The notes: generated from the letters alone by a model not told the origin. Positions 1-10,653 are shown, counted from the stretch's first letter. The stretch: DNA of 64,000 nt from Pararge aegeria (GCF_905163445.1 NC_053184.1:3162001-3226000), one strand, 5' to 3'. A program made the numbers and translations.

Positions 1-60
1 CCTATCGGGAAGGTTTGCTCATAATCACCACGCTAGGCAGATGGGTTGGTTATCAAAGTT
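1..60. repeat. Fragment of an unclassified repeat also seen near 50197
   Basis: The segment around 25-57 (ending GGGTTGGTTAT) matches 50197-50229 with about five differences in 31 bases. Both follow CATAATNA. The family is not recognised; it is cut by the window edge. Confidence 0.35.
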
Positions 61-1264
61 TATAGTAGTAGTAGCACAGAGAACGCTTCGGCTCTTTATC
101 CGTTATATTCCCTTGAAGAGGAGGAGGGGTGGCGACAGATGTATTCTAAACGGCCGTCACCACACGTTAAACAGTGCTTATTTCTTAACTCTGGTACTCA
201 AAATTGATTAACAGATAACCTAGGAATATTAGAATAAAGAAAGTTATGACTTTAACTTTAAAGTCTCCGCCATAGACAATTTTATTACAATTGATAGCAA
301 ATAACCGTAGAGTTAAAGTTCGTGACTCCAGTTATTTTACCCCATTGAAACAGTGAGGGTTAAGCTCATAATATATATCTGAGAATAATATGAGACCACT
401 ATTATATAGTTACACGCTTGTGTCTATAATTTGGACCAACACTTGTAGTAATTGTTTTAGTTTCCCCGTTCACAGTTTGATGTTTAATTACGCTCGGATT
501 GGTTTATTTGTTGTATGTAAATATGTATTCATTCAAGTTCAAGTATGAATTCAAGTAAATTCTCAGTTTAGACTGCTTTCCATACGGTGTCAGTTGGACT
601 ATTGGAAGACTAAATACTGGCAAAGTTACAGGTGAAGTCAGCTGGGTGGGTAAAAGTAAGGGCCTGTGTAGAGTCGTTATTTTATACAGCTTAGAGATAG
701 GCATATTTTATTGAAACAAACCAAATTCTACTGATTTATTGGTGCTAAATTCTAAAAGAGCACCAAGTGGGCGCACGAGGTGGCACTGACGCCTTGAGTA
801 TTAAACTAAATACTGGCAAAGTTTCATGCAAAGTAGCTCAACTCTCAGCGAAACCTAATTAAAAGCTGATGTTAAGGTAGACACTTGGGTTTTAAACATT
901 TCCTTTCTAAAGGGACTTTTGAAGTCAATAGATATCAGAAACGCGTCTTGAAATTCGCAAAATAACATCAGACGCTCGCAGTGTTGAATGCAAAGTTTAT
1001 TAAAACCAATACACCGATTTTAAGACTAGTTTTCCTTTGAATGTATTTCGTTAGATCTGATATCAAAGGCCATCCAGGAAACCAAAAAGGAATTATAAGA
1101 GGAAGAAAATTAGAATTAAAATTTGCTTAAACTAATATTATAAATAAGTATTTTAGTTTTTAACCCCCCAAATAATTTACATTAATCATTTGTAGGCACA
1201 TAACCGAGGAATCGAGGAACAAAATTTAAAACAGGATTACCCAGATTAACTAATAGCAGAATAG
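61..1264. other. Unique-looking AT-rich DNA, nothing recognised
   Basis: There is no ORF of coding quality (the longest reading frames are about 65 codons and compositionally random), no tRNA-like boxes and no repeat tail. The phrase AAATACTGGCAAAGTT occurs at about 612 and again at about 808, a small local duplication. Confidence 0.4.
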
Positions 1265-1450
1265 CATATTATGTACAAATATAATGTTTTATTTCTTTTT
1301 ATTTAACACACTTTATTTTACACCAAAACATAATGCAAAGTAATTTAACTAAAATAACATAATAAATATTAGGCCCGTACAACAGGCGTCCTTGTCGCTA
1401 ACAAGTGATCTCTACCAGGCAACCTATCAAGACACAAGAAAAAAGTTACA
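1265..1450 (-). mobile_element. 5'-truncated LINE 3' end (GCGAT...AGGCGTCC type)
   Basis: Read on the minus strand, the segment runs from a GGTTGCCTGGTAGAGATC phrase, through a short imperfect stem around GCGA/TCGC, to an AATAAA-rich tail. The same order (AAGGTTGTCTGGAGGAGATCGCTT, then GCGATAAGACCGCC) is seen in the copies at 25520, 36376 and 56083, which identifies it as the 3' untranslated end of a LINE. No coding part remains. Confidence 0.5.
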
Positions 1451-1969
1451 GTATAGGTGATTACAAAAAAATAAAAATAATGTAAGGAAAACAAATACGA
1501 AAAGTCAACGTTAAAAAACATATATTTAATATATATATATATATGTATTAAATATAATATTAATATATATATATGTATATAATATCTTAATTAACTTATT
1601 TTCTACATGGTGTTTTTGAATTCAATTCATGTATTTTTGTAGCAGACTTGGGGCTCTGTCTATTTCTATAGGTAAAGCCCGTCATTACGTTACTGGGGCT
1701 GTTATATTGTACTGAAATCGAATAGGCTGTTATTTCTGTGTTATTTAAAATTAATTTGAAATAAGAAACAGCTCGTCTCCGTAGAAAACTGTTAATTCCT
1801 AAGGTACAAATTAATATTGCTATCTCGTTTCGACGATTGATTTTGTCGTTTTCTCAGTCAAAAAATTAAATATCGAATGCCCAGTATAATTCCTTATATT
1901 TCGCAGGGATTGTAAACATTTCCAATGTATATGTTTGTTTTATCAACACAGCTTTATTTAACAACAGCA

Positions 1970-2046
1970 CAATTCCGAGCGCGCTCACTAACGAACCAAC
2001 AGTTGTGGTTCAGCTGTTTGTACAGCGTTTTCTGAAATGATTCCAG
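1970..2046. repeat. Unclassified repeat, partner of 15370-15446
   Basis: Shares the core GCTCRCTAACGAACCAACAG followed by YTGTGGTT with 15370-15446, and similarity continues for about 75 bases. No TIR, target duplication or coding potential was found. The family is unknown. Confidence 0.45.
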
Positions 2047-2301
2047 CTGCAAAAATTGTAATCATACATACACACAACTTTTATAAAGCAAATGAGTATA
2101 TCGGATACTATTTACTTCACACGAATTTCAATTAATAAAGACTTACGTCAGAATAATTTTCTACAATTGCATTCATACTGCAATTTCCAACATATTGATG
2201 ATAAAAATTTATAATGAAATTATTTATTTTAATTTTTACTCTACTACAAATTGGACCGCGACTGTGTTGCAGGGAATGATTCAATCTAAGATCGTAGCAG
2301 A

Positions 2302-2445
2302 CTAACCTGTTAGGTATATAGCAAGTATTACTAAATCGGTTCCGTTACGATGCCGGCGCTGTACCGGGACGTAAAATCGCTTGGAGCCATAACTATCCCA
2401 GGCCAATGACACCCACCAGACCAAACCAGAAAAAAATCGAGAACT
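2302..2445 (-). mobile_element. SINE-B fragment (body)
   Basis: Minus-strand sequence matches the body of the full SINE-B at 33075-33390, including the region corresponding to CGTTCCGGTGCGATGTCGCG and TCTGGTCTGG. Both the tRNA-like head and the 3' tail are missing. Confidence 0.55.
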
Positions 2446-2488
2446 ATGAAGTACTCACAAGAACGGTCGACAAAATGCATGATTTTTT

Positions 2489-2955
2489 GACGTGACAACG
2501 TCTTATAAATTGGTTTGCCGGGTGACACTTCAAGAAACTGCGTTACGCTCCGCTCACGCTATGCGCTCGCAATGAGAGCGAGTGAGAGGCACGCGCCCGC
2601 CTAAGAGCAAGAGAGACAGACATAAAAAGTGAAAGGCACGCGTCCCTTTGTAGTAAGCGCTGTTTCATTGTACGCAAATGTATTGCAAGTTATTGTATGT
2701 ATATTTGTATATAAATACGTATGTTTGTGTAAAGGTAAAAATAAAATTTTGTTAATATGAAATTCAGTGCGAGATTCTTTGTATAAATTAATGTTTTAAA
2801 TATAATTCTTTGTATAATTAAATGTTTTAAATTGTTACTATTATTTCATCCTTCTTCCTACTATACGAATGAATATTCACATTAAAATTATTTTACCACT
2901 CAAAGTCGTTGTCACGTAAAACTTTCGCCCGTGTACCGACTTTACAGGCAACCAA
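2489..2955 (+). mobile_element. Non-autonomous DNA element 'GACGT' (MITE-like), copy 1
   Basis: This 467-bp unit is nearly identical to 23925-24415. By eye there are about ten substitutions, and copy 2 has one extra 24-base block that is missing here. It begins GACGTGACAACGTC, itself a hairpin of GACGT and ACGTC around a 4-base loop, and ends near TTTACAGGCAACCAA. Both copies sit in runs of T, suggesting insertion at homopolymers. There is no ORF. The near identity implies recent amplification. The superfamily is not assigned; the longer relative at 30297-30955 shares both ends. Confidence 0.7.
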
Positions 2956-2959
2956 TTTT

Positions 2960-3072
2960 TTATAATCATCATATCAACCTATTACCGGCCAACTACAGGG
3001 CACGGGTCTTCTCGCAATGAGGAGGGGTTAAAGCCGTAATCCACCACGCTGGCCCAGTGCGGATTGGTCGAC
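2960..3072 (-). mobile_element. SINE-A 3' fragment
   Basis: On the minus strand it matches the 3' half of SINE-A (CCACGCTGGCC..., GGGCCGGTAAT, then a GATGAT-type tail at 2960). It starts only a few bases after the end of the GACGT element, so one of the two landed next to the other. Confidence 0.65.
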
Positions 3073-3382
3073 ATATTTTTATATTGACTAATAAATAGAC
3101 GTACTAATGGAGCTATTTAAATCAATTCTATAAATTGAATACCAAGCTTAATTTGCTGTTATCATTGAAAACAAAACCAATCGGTATAGTGTGATTTATA
3201 ATTGTTCTATTTTTTACAACCTGTTGCTCGTAAATTCGTCAGCGTTTGCTTCGTTTAATAGAAAACCCATAATATAGTTTGTGTCCATCCCGGGAATGTA
3301 ACCTAAGGCCTTATGTTCCGTAGGTAGACATACTAATCATTAGACTAGGTTATGAGTTTTGAGTTACAAATTATTATAAATC

Positions 3383-3480
3383 CATCAATCCGCACTGGGC
3401 CAGCGTGGCGGACTTCGCCTTTCTCATTGCGGTAGAAGACCCGAGCCCTGTTGTGGGTTGATATGATGATGATGATGATA
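3383..3480 (+). mobile_element. SINE-A 3' fragment, inverted relative to 2960-3072
   Basis: Contains AATCCGCACTGGGCCAGCGT, the GGAGACCCG-type block and a (GAT)n tail at 3462-3479. Together with 2960-3072 it forms an inverted pair of SINE-A 3' ends separated by about 310 bases of unassigned DNA. Confidence 0.65.
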
Positions 3481-3597
3481 AGTTTTAGAATAAACACCTA
3501 AACTTATTTATGGTATTCTCCGGAGAGCGATTTACTGACCCGTAAGTTTGTAGACTTTGCCTATCCTAAAAATAATACGAAGCGAACAAGATTGATC

Positions 3598-6500
3598 AAA
3601 ATTCAAAAAATTCAAAATTCAAAATTCATTTATTTCAAGTAGGCCTAATATAAGCACTTTTGAAACGTCAAGTCTGTCTGTTTGCAGTGACTCTACCACC
3701 GGTTCGGAAGGCAGATTCTACCGAGAAGAAGCCGGCAAGAAACTCAGCAGTTGCTCTTTTCAAACATCAACAATTTACATTTTGTATTTTAACATTCATT
3801 TTTCTATCTTGTGAGAGCTGAAAGCGGAGCCGGATGCTTCCAAGCAACCTTGTCATTAAAAAAATCATCAATTGTATAGTAACCTCGCTCTAATAAATGT
3901 GTTTTAACAAATTCTTTAAACTTGTGCATTGGCAGGTCCAAAATCACCTTAGGAATCATATTATAAAAGCGTATACTCAATCCCACAAATGATCCCTGTA
4001 CCTTACGCAGACGATATGCAGATGACACTAATTTATGACCATTTCTTGTAAGTCGACTGTTTATGTCCACTTTTTGTTTATAAAGACTTATATGTTGTCT
4101 TACAAATACTATATTGTTATAAATATATTGTGAAGCTACAGTAAGTATGCCTATTTCTTTAAACTTCTCACGGAGGGATTCGCGTGATTTAAGTTTATAT
4201 ATTGACCGTACAGCTCTTTTCTGCAATATAAATATAGTTTCGATATCAGCTGCTTTACCCCATAACAAGATTCCATAGGACATAACACTATGAAAGTACG
4301 CAAAATAAACTAGCCTAGCTATTTCAACGTCAGTAATCTGTCTAATTTTTCTGACTGCGTAGGCAGCCGAGCTTAGTTTACCCGCTAGTGAATCTATATG
4401 GGCACCCCACTGCAGCTTATTATCCAAGGTCACGCCCAGAAAAACTGTGGAAGTCTCTATTTTTAGTGATTCACCATTTATCATTATATTTTTATCAATT
4501 TTCTTTACATTTGGTAAGATAAATTCGACACACTTTGTTTTTTTTGCATTTAATAGTAAGTTGTTAACTGTAAACCAGTGCGACACATGCGACATAATAC
4601 GGTTTACTTCGTCAGAGTTATCTTTACTCCTATCAGTCTTAAAAATTAGAGATGTATCATCTGCAAACAATACAATGTCGCATGTTCCACTGACATGGTA
4701 CGGTAGATCATTTATATACACTAAAAATAGAAAAGGACCCAAAATCGAGCCTTGTGGGACACCCATTGAGGTATTTGAACCCTGAGACTTTGCATCATTT
4801 ATGCAAACTCTTTGGGTTCTATTGCTGAGATAAGAGGCAACCAAATTTAGTGCAACGTTTTGGATACCATAGTGGCTTAGCTTAAGAAGCAAGGTTTTAT
4901 GATCAACACAATCGAAAGCTTTAGATAGATCACAAAAAACACCCATGGCGTTCTGTGAACATTCCCAGGCATCATAAACATGTTTTATAAGTTTAGCGCC
5001 TGCGTCCGTTGTGCTACGACCTTTAGTGAAGCCATACTGCTCAGGGTGTAGTAAGTTATTTACATTAAAATGATATAAGAGTTGATTTAATATAATTTTT
5101 TCAAATATCTTACTAAGAGCTGGTAAGATTGAGATAGGTCTGTAATTGTTTATATCATTTTTATTACCAGATTTAAATAGAGGAATGAGTTTACTATGTT
5201 TCATTAGGTTCGGGAAAGTACCTAAATCAACACATTCATTGAAAATTATGGCTAAAAGAGGAGCAATGATGTCAATAATTTGAGATATTACCTTTACCGA
5301 CATTCCCCATATATCACCTGTTTTCTTTAATTTTAACAACTTGAAGTTTTTACTGATATCCGATGCATCTATATGTTTGAAATGAAATAAAACTTTGCAC
5401 TCATTAATGTTGCCTCTTAATAAATTCTGAGCTGCAGTAGGTGAGGAATTTAGTGAATCTGTTAACAAAATAGGAACATTCTGAAAAAAGTTTTCAAAAG
5501 TACTAGCAACTTCTGTATCAGTAGTTACCATATTATTATTAATAATTAATTCAAAATTTCCGTCTCGAGATTTAGTTTTCCCAGATTCATTATTAACAAT
5601 TTTCCAGGTTGTTTGTATTTTGTTTTCAGATTTTACTATCCGATCTTTAATGTATAGCGACTTAGCTTGTCTACAAACATTTTTAAATGTTTTGGAGTAA
5701 CTTTTTACATATTCAAGGAAGGTTGGAGTCTGATTGTATTGTTTTTCATCATATAGCTCATACAACTTATCCCTGCTTTTGTAAATGCCTATTGTCGCCC
5801 AATCACTAAACCTCATTTTTTTATTAGAATCTATGTATTTAAAAGTAAATACTTTATTAAATGCACTTTCTATTTCATTGAAAAGCGTACGATAAATATT
5901 GTCGGGATGACAGTTTTCAAAAAAGAGAGCAGGAATTTTGGCTGATATTTCACCTTCGAATCGCGTCAGTTTACTCTGAGTTATCGGCCTGTACTTAACA
6001 ATATGTTTATTTCTATTTGTACCAACAACAGTAATTTGTTGGCCACAATGATCTGACCTTAAATTGTTTAATATCGATTTACCTAAGATGTCACAGTTAA
6101 AGAAAATATTATCTAAACAAGATGCTGAAGTTGCTGTGATTCTAGTAGGTTCATCGAAAGCATTATTCAAATTAAAGCATTTAAATAAGTTTAACAACCT
6201 AGTCGTAGTATTATTATGTAATAAGATATCAACATTGAAATCCCCGCATACTATTACATTTTTAGTAGACATACACAATCGCTTAAGGACATCTTCCATT
6301 ACATCCTCGAATTGGTTGAAATCACCTGAGGGGGGATGGTACACACACACTATTATAAAACGCTCCAGCTCCACACAAGACAGTTCAATTATGCGCTCCA
6401 CAGAAAGACTAACTATATCTTTTCGCTCCTTACATGTTATATTATTGCGTACAAAAATTAAGGATCCACCATGAATAGCAGTCTTTCTAAAGAACACACT

Positions 6501-6780
6501 TGACATTTTGAAGTTATTGATGTTAACTGCTATTTGTGCTCCAGTGAGCCAATGCTCAGTTATACACAATATGTGTATATTTAATTTTTCAACAAACAGT
6601 TCTATTTCTAATTCTTTGCCGGTGAAGCTCTGTATGTTTTGATGTACAATGTTCATATTACACGGGTGATAGTTTCTATGAAGGTATTTTCTCCACTTGA
6701 ATGATCGGGAATTGAGGTGCATCTTGCCCTGAGAACAATTATTTACTTTCATTTCAATATCAATGTATCTATCTATCTAA
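3598..6780 (-). mobile_element. L-A non-LTR retrotransposon, near-complete ORF2 region
   Basis: The element lies on the minus strand. Its 3' end, at the left, is a simple repeat tail of AATTTTGA-type units (3598-3630) that follows the 3' UTR, with GTAGGCCTA at about 3642-3650 and CCGGCTTCTTCTC at about 3724-3736. The coding part is 3804-6752. No ORF1 is visible upstream of ORF2, so the copy is either 5' truncated just above ORF2 or belongs to a one-ORF family. The 5' boundary at about 6780 is approximate and no clear target-site duplication was found. Truncated copies of the same 3' end occur at 6885, 31495, 38278 and 43365. Confidence 0.85.
3804..6752 (-). CDS. ORF2 protein: APE endonuclease plus reverse transcriptase (L-A LINE)
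   Basis: The 982-residue ORF has no internal stop. The N-terminal third is an exonuclease/endonuclease/phosphatase fold nuclease with every catalytic motif visible: QN (N39), TEHWL (E66), GDFNVD (D171, N173), the SCLDN block (D214) and SDH (D234, H235). This enzyme nicks target DNA to prime reverse transcription. The reverse transcriptase follows: LFKSG and NNYRPIS near 525-540, GFTKGRSTTDA near 574, CDLSKAFD (D608, D614), GVPQGSILGP near 664 and LFADDTS (D698, D699). The C-terminal part carries RAVRSIYKL and ESLREKF. Length and layout fit a CR1/jockey-group ORF2; the exact clade (Daphne-, L2- or jockey-like) is inference. The true start may be the Met at residue 33, just before the first endonuclease strand. 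The intact frame suggests recent activity. Confidence 0.9.
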   Translation of the reverse strand: MKVNNCSQGKMHLNSRSFKWRKYLHRNYHPCNMNIVHQNIQSFTGKELEIELFVEKLNIHILCITEHWLTGAQIAVNINNFKMSSVFFRKTAIHGGSLIFVRNNITCKERKDIVSLSVERIIELSCVELERFIIVCVYHPPSGDFNQFEDVMEDVLKRLCMSTKNVIVCGDFNVDILLHNNTTTRLLNLFKCFNLNNAFDEPTRITATSASCLDNIFFNCDILGKSILNNLRSDHCGQQITVVGTNRNKHIVKYRPITQSKLTRFEGEISAKIPALFFENCHPDNIYRTLFNEIESAFNKVFTFKYIDSNKKMRFSDWATIGIYKSRDKLYELYDEKQYNQTPTFLEYVKSYSKTFKNVCRQAKSLYIKDRIVKSENKIQTTWKIVNNESGKTKSRDGNFELIINNNMVTTDTEVASTFENFFQNVPILLTDSLNSSPTAAQNLLRGNINECKVLFHFKHIDASDISKNFKLLKLKKTGDIWGMSVKVISQIIDIIAPLLAIIFNECVDLGTFPNLMKHSKLIPLFKSGNKNDINNYRPISILPALSKIFEKIILNQLLYHFNVNNLLHPEQYGFTKGRSTTDAGAKLIKHVYDAWECSQNAMGVFCDLSKAFDCVDHKTLLLKLSHYGIQNVALNLVASYLSNRTQRVCINDAKSQGSNTSMGVPQGSILGPFLFLVYINDLPYHVSGTCDIVLFADDTSLIFKTDRSKDNSDEVNRIMSHVSHWFTVNNLLLNAKKTKCVEFILPNVKKIDKNIMINGESLKIETSTVFLGVTLDNKLQWGAHIDSLAGKLSSAAYAVRKIRQITDVEIARLVYFAYFHSVMSYGILLWGKAADIETIFILQKRAVRSIYKLKSRESLREKFKEIGILTVASQYIYNNIVFVRQHISLYKQKVDINSRLTRNGHKLVSSAYRLRKVQGSFVGLSIRFYNMIPKVILDLPMHKFKEFVKTHLLERGYYTIDDFFNDKVAWKHPAPLSALTR

Positions 6781-6884
6781 ACTTATGGTATGTTGTGTGA
6801 TTAAGAAATTTTCCAGTGGTGGATATGCCTTCCGAATATTTTTTTAAATTTAAATATTTTTCAATATTTTAAATTTCACCAGTT

Positions 6885-6985
6885 TGGTAGAACAAAAAAT
6901 TCTAAATTCATTTATATGAAGTAGGCCTAGTTTATGAGCACGTTTGAAACTACAAGTAAGTCTGTTTGTAGTGACTCTAAAACAG
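6885..6985 (-). mobile_element. L-A LINE 3'-end fragment
   Basis: Minus-strand match to the terminal 3' UTR of the element at 3598 (ATTCATTTATATGAAGTAGG; TCTGTTTGTAGTGACTCTA). It breaks off right before the Helitron end at 6995, so the Helitron may have inserted into or clipped this copy. Confidence 0.6.
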
Positions 6986-6994
6986 GTTATTTTA

Positions 6995-7126
6995 CTAGCT
7001 ATGTTACTTCTGGTTGAATAGCTCTCTAATGGTCAAAGAATTATTTAAAGCGGTCCAGTAGTTTCAAAGTTTATTGATTTAAAATAAACAGACAAACAAA
7101 TCTTTCCTTTTTATAATATTAGTATA
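6995..7126 (-). mobile_element. Short non-autonomous Helitron
   Basis: On the minus strand it starts with TACTAATATTATAAA and ends CTAG followed by T, the terminal patterns of the complete copy at 23161-23579. It is only about 130 bp and has no coding capacity. Confidence 0.55.
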
Positions 7127-8080
7127 TAAAAACTAGAAGATTCTTTTTTTGTAAGTTTTTTTGAACATTCATAAGTCATAAGTAATTAGGGTTGCAGAAT
7201 AATAGATTGTGTGGCATATATTAATATTTCAGAAATTATTCGCAAAAGCTTGTTAATAATATGATAATAGTTATATGTAATAAGTTCCTATCAGCTGTTT
7301 AAGAAGGAACTTTTATGTATGACTTTTTTTGTAAAATATTCTTTAAGATTTGGGTGTTGAAGCCGACCATTTCATAACTCCTAACCTCCTGGTATTGAGA
7401 ATTTTAAAGAATTTACCCAATACAAAGAGTCACCCAGAAATCGAAACGTTGTCCATAGCTGAAGATAGTAACAACTGGAACAATGAGGTATTAGGACAGG
7501 GATACGCTGCATTCATGTTCTCTACTTATTTTTATCCCATGCATTTCGCATTACGAAGGCTTTTTGGGCGCAGTCGAACTATCAAACTGCAATCTCACCT
7601 GGTGGTAAGTAAATAGACGGTGCCAATTCCTAAATCCTTGCTAACAAAACCAGGTTTCAGTTTGAACCTAATACAGCTTAGAGTATTACATTCCCGAGAA
7701 GTTATGAGGTACTTTTTAAAATATAGAGTAGAAATTAACTCTTATAATTTACATTGAACAGACAGTAGGTAATTCACTCTTAATGTTTGTATTTAGAATA
7801 AAAAGCAACAATTTCTGTACTGCTTTGCGCAAAGAATACATTAGACGAAAATCAAGAACTCCGGTCACGATTTTGTTAAATTTCCCTAAAGATAATAAAC
7901 GTTTCGGGGCAAATGAAACAGTTGTTTTGTTTGTAGAGTACCTACCTTGCGTGTCTGTTGGCTATGCTTGCTAGAGTCTCAAATTTATCTTATGGGATAT
8001 TAATAGTGCTAACTGAAGCTTGCAACTTGGTATGCGAAGAGTATCTGCTTTCTATGGACGACTGCAGAAAAATGGACGTA
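7127..8080. other. Mostly unassigned AT-rich DNA
   Basis: Reading frames of 63 to 88 codons occur (for example 7350-7616 and 7783-7974) but none has recognisable motifs or splice context. A 3' tip of SINE-B lies at 7583-7620. Confidence 0.35.
7583..7620 (-). mobile_element. SINE-B 3' tip
   Basis: Contains the reverse complement of the SINE-B (or partner LINE) 3' end, ACTGCAATCTCACCTGGTGG. It is too short to decide which of the two it came from. Confidence 0.4.
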
Positions 8081-8089
8081 CACGCGTTA

Positions 8090-8565
8090 GAAATTATACT
8101 TCTTTGGCGTAACGACATAATCAATCAAAATTTTTATCTTACGCCTTATTCTACGTTGGTAGAGAAAAAGACGCTAACAATAGAAAAAAAGGTATTTAAT
8201 ACATTGAAAGTTTTATTGTAACGCATTATCTAGTAATCTCATTATCGGACCACCAAGTTTCACTGAACATTAAAATTTGAGATTTTTGTACAATTAAATC
8301 TCCGCAATGAGCCCGCAGACTTTGACAATTGAAAGTGTATACTGTCAAACCTTTTTCTGAAAAACTAAAATGGCGACTATGGCTAACTTTTTAAAAAGAG
8401 TGCTGGCGGACAATGTATCTGTATCTGTATCTTCCTCACTCGGTTTCGCAACTTGCTACATCATGTTAAAATCGTGTAACCATGTGCGCGCGCATTTCGT
8501 TACATCGTGTAATTTAATTCCCATGATTTTCCCCAAAATTGTTGCTGTTGCAGAAGTTTAACTTC
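8090..8565 (+). mobile_element. MITE with GAAGTTATACTTC-type TIR, long copy
   Basis: Shares about 280 bases with 52415-52708, including TCATTATCGGACCACCAAGT and GACAATTGAAAGTGTATACT. It starts GAAATTATACTTC and ends GAAGTTTAACTTC, a 13-base terminal repeat that is itself nearly palindromic. Compared with the other copy it carries about 190 additional bases before the right end, so the 52415 copy looks internally deleted. Similarity extends about 13 bases left of the TIR (GTACACGCRTTA), so the true end may lie further out. Confidence 0.6.
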
Positions 8566-8636
8566 AAAAATGAATGGATGACCATTCTTCTATATCTTAA
8601 CATAGTATGAAACAAAGTGAATACCACTGTTTTCAC

Positions 8637-8766
8637 GTCATCATTATCATCATGTCTATCTATTACCAGCCCACTATAGGGCACGGGTCTCCTCCCACAG
8701 CGAGAAGGGCTGTTAGGACGTTTACCACCATGCTGGCCCGTTGCGGATTGGTGGACTTCAAGAACT
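8637..8766 (-). mobile_element. SINE-A 3' fragment
   Basis: Minus strand: GTCCACCAATCCGCAACGGG, CCATGCTGG in reverse, then the (GAT) tail at 8637-8654. It lacks the tRNA-like head. Confidence 0.65.
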
Positions 8767-10067
8767 TTAAGGAGGATCTCAAAATTAAAGCGTAAATAAC
8801 TCAGACTAGATAGAGGCGCCACCGAAAATGAAGTCGAAGTCCTTATCGCTCTTTTAAACTGCATAACAGGTTTTATTGAAGTATTCAGCAATAGATAGCG
8901 TGATTCAATAGAAAGGTTTATAAAAGAAAAAGTGATAATGCTGTAAAAACCTATTTTTGGTCACTTTCATGATAAAATTAATGTACTACGGAGTAGCATC
9001 ACTCCATACTGCTTCACATTAGTATCAACATCGCAGCTGCGAAGCCAGGCCGGTACGCTAGTAATTGATGAAGGTGAAAATCAGTGTCTGTTTGGTCGTT
9101 ACCAATATTCAGCTCAACCATTGCCCTGAACTTAATGAAAATTGGAAAACCATAGCTAAAATGATCTCTGAAATTATGAAAAGATAGAGATAGCTTGCAT
9201 CAATGAACGTCGCCATAGAATACTTTTTATCAGGGGAAAACCCAGTAAGAGCGAATCAAAATTGCGCATAGTTGCCCGCAATCTTCGCCTGCGTTAATAA
9301 CGATTTTTTAAAAATGGAATTTGAATTTATTTTTCAAATCCTGGGAAACGTTTGTTTATCAAAGATAAAAAGTAGCCTAAGTTTCTCTCGGTCCTTTCAA
9401 CTAGCTTTAATTTAAAATGAAAAAAAAAACTCAAAATTCCACTCTGAGAGAAAACTCGAGCCGAGTAATATGTTGACGCAGATGACAATAATGAAACTTT
9501 CGAAATGCAAGAATTGCTTTCCAACTTTAAAATATCTGTGGATTAGAGTTTAGTTCAGAGATTCGTGTTCAACAGAATTGGCATCATTGACTGTATGTGA
9601 TTAAATTAAAGTTTGAGAATTACTTTGATATAAAACGATATACTAGAAGGGACCGCCATAATATATACTTTTAGTAGTGAATAAACCGAACCCGGCGGGT
9701 GAGAAATTGATTTAATTTTAAACTTTCCCTACTTGAACAGGGCTTTTGATGTGAATAGGCAGTAAATTGAGTATAAATATAGCTCAACTGTGCCTAGAAA
9801 GTGTATTATTTTGTCTGGCGTTAAATTTTCACTCGTATTATAAGTCAGAGTGTGTGATAAATAGCTTAAATTCCATACTTTTGTCCTGTTTTTGAACAAA
9901 TAACACAATTATTAATCGATTACAATACAAAAGATTTAAAGCTTAGATTTTCGTGGTTAATCAACATTTCTTAAAAATAGTTCAAATAGTAAATATCAAC
10001 AAATCGCATAATATTATAGTGGTATGTACCAGTTAAACTATTTGTAGAAATGTTGCTTACATCTTTT
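8767..10067. other. Unassigned AT-rich DNA
   Basis: No coding ORF, SINE box or LINE tail was recognised. The segment 9955-10005 (TAATCAACATTTCTTAAAAA) resembles 10472-10510, part of the foldback complex that follows. Confidence 0.35.
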
Positions 10068-10591
10068 AAATAAAAATCATTATCATTTGTCTATTCTTCA
10101 GCCAAGTGGCGCAGTGGACAGCGACCCTGCTTTCTGAGTCCAAGGCCGTGGGTTCGATTCCCACAACTGGAAAATTTTGGTGTGATGAACATGAATGTTT
10201 TTCAGTGTCTGGGTGTTTATCTGTATATTATAAGTATTTATGTGTATTATATTCATAAATAAATATTCATCAGCTATCTCAGTACCCATAACACAAGCTA
10301 CGCTTACTTTGGGGCTAGATGGCGATGTGTGTATTGTCGTAGTATAATTATTATTTATTATTTATATTATATTCTTCATAATTAGAAGCAAACTGGAAGT
10401 GATAAGTGAATTTTATAGTGATATGTACCCATCAGTGGCGTGCATGTGTGTTTATTTAATGTTGACGTATTGTAATCAACATTTCTCAAAAGTAGTTCAA
10501 TGGGTAGATACCACGATAATATTAACTTTAACTTCCAGTTTGCTTCTAATTATTATTATGAAGAATAGACAAATGATAATTATTTTTATTT
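10068..10591. mobile_element. Foldback element with a SINE in its left arm
   Basis: The left arm (10068-10100 continued at 10379-10399, once the SINE is subtracted) is the near-perfect reverse complement of 10530-10591, giving arms of about 55-60 bases around a loop of about 130. The loop holds the phrase CAGTGGCGTGCAT also found at the start of the next foldback (10638). No transposase is present. Confidence 0.6.
10101..10369 (+). mobile_element. SINE-C, full length with 9-bp target-site duplication
   Basis: tRNA-derived SINE. The A box TGGCGCAGTGG and B box GGTTCGATTCC (10152-10162) form a pol III promoter of tRNA type; the body is GTGTGATGAACATGAATGTT; the 3' end is GGCGATGTGTGTATTGTCG plus an AT tail. 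It is flanked by exact copies of TATTCTTCA at 10092-10100 and 10370-10378, the mark of LINE-assisted insertion. Confidence 0.85.
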
Positions 10592-10653
10592 AAGAGGTGT
10601 TGACGTATTGTAATCAACATTTAAAAAAAATTGGGTACCAGTGGCGTGCATAG

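Noticed and set aside
4447..6474. Plus-strand ORFs of 112 and 136 codons at 4447-4785 and 6064-6474
   Set aside because: They lie antisense within the intact L-A ORF2 and are shadows of it.
10101..10369. tRNA gene suggested by perfect A and B boxes
   Set aside because: The boxes belong to the head of a SINE with a conserved body, 3' tail and target-site duplication; no cloverleaf acceptor stem is completed.
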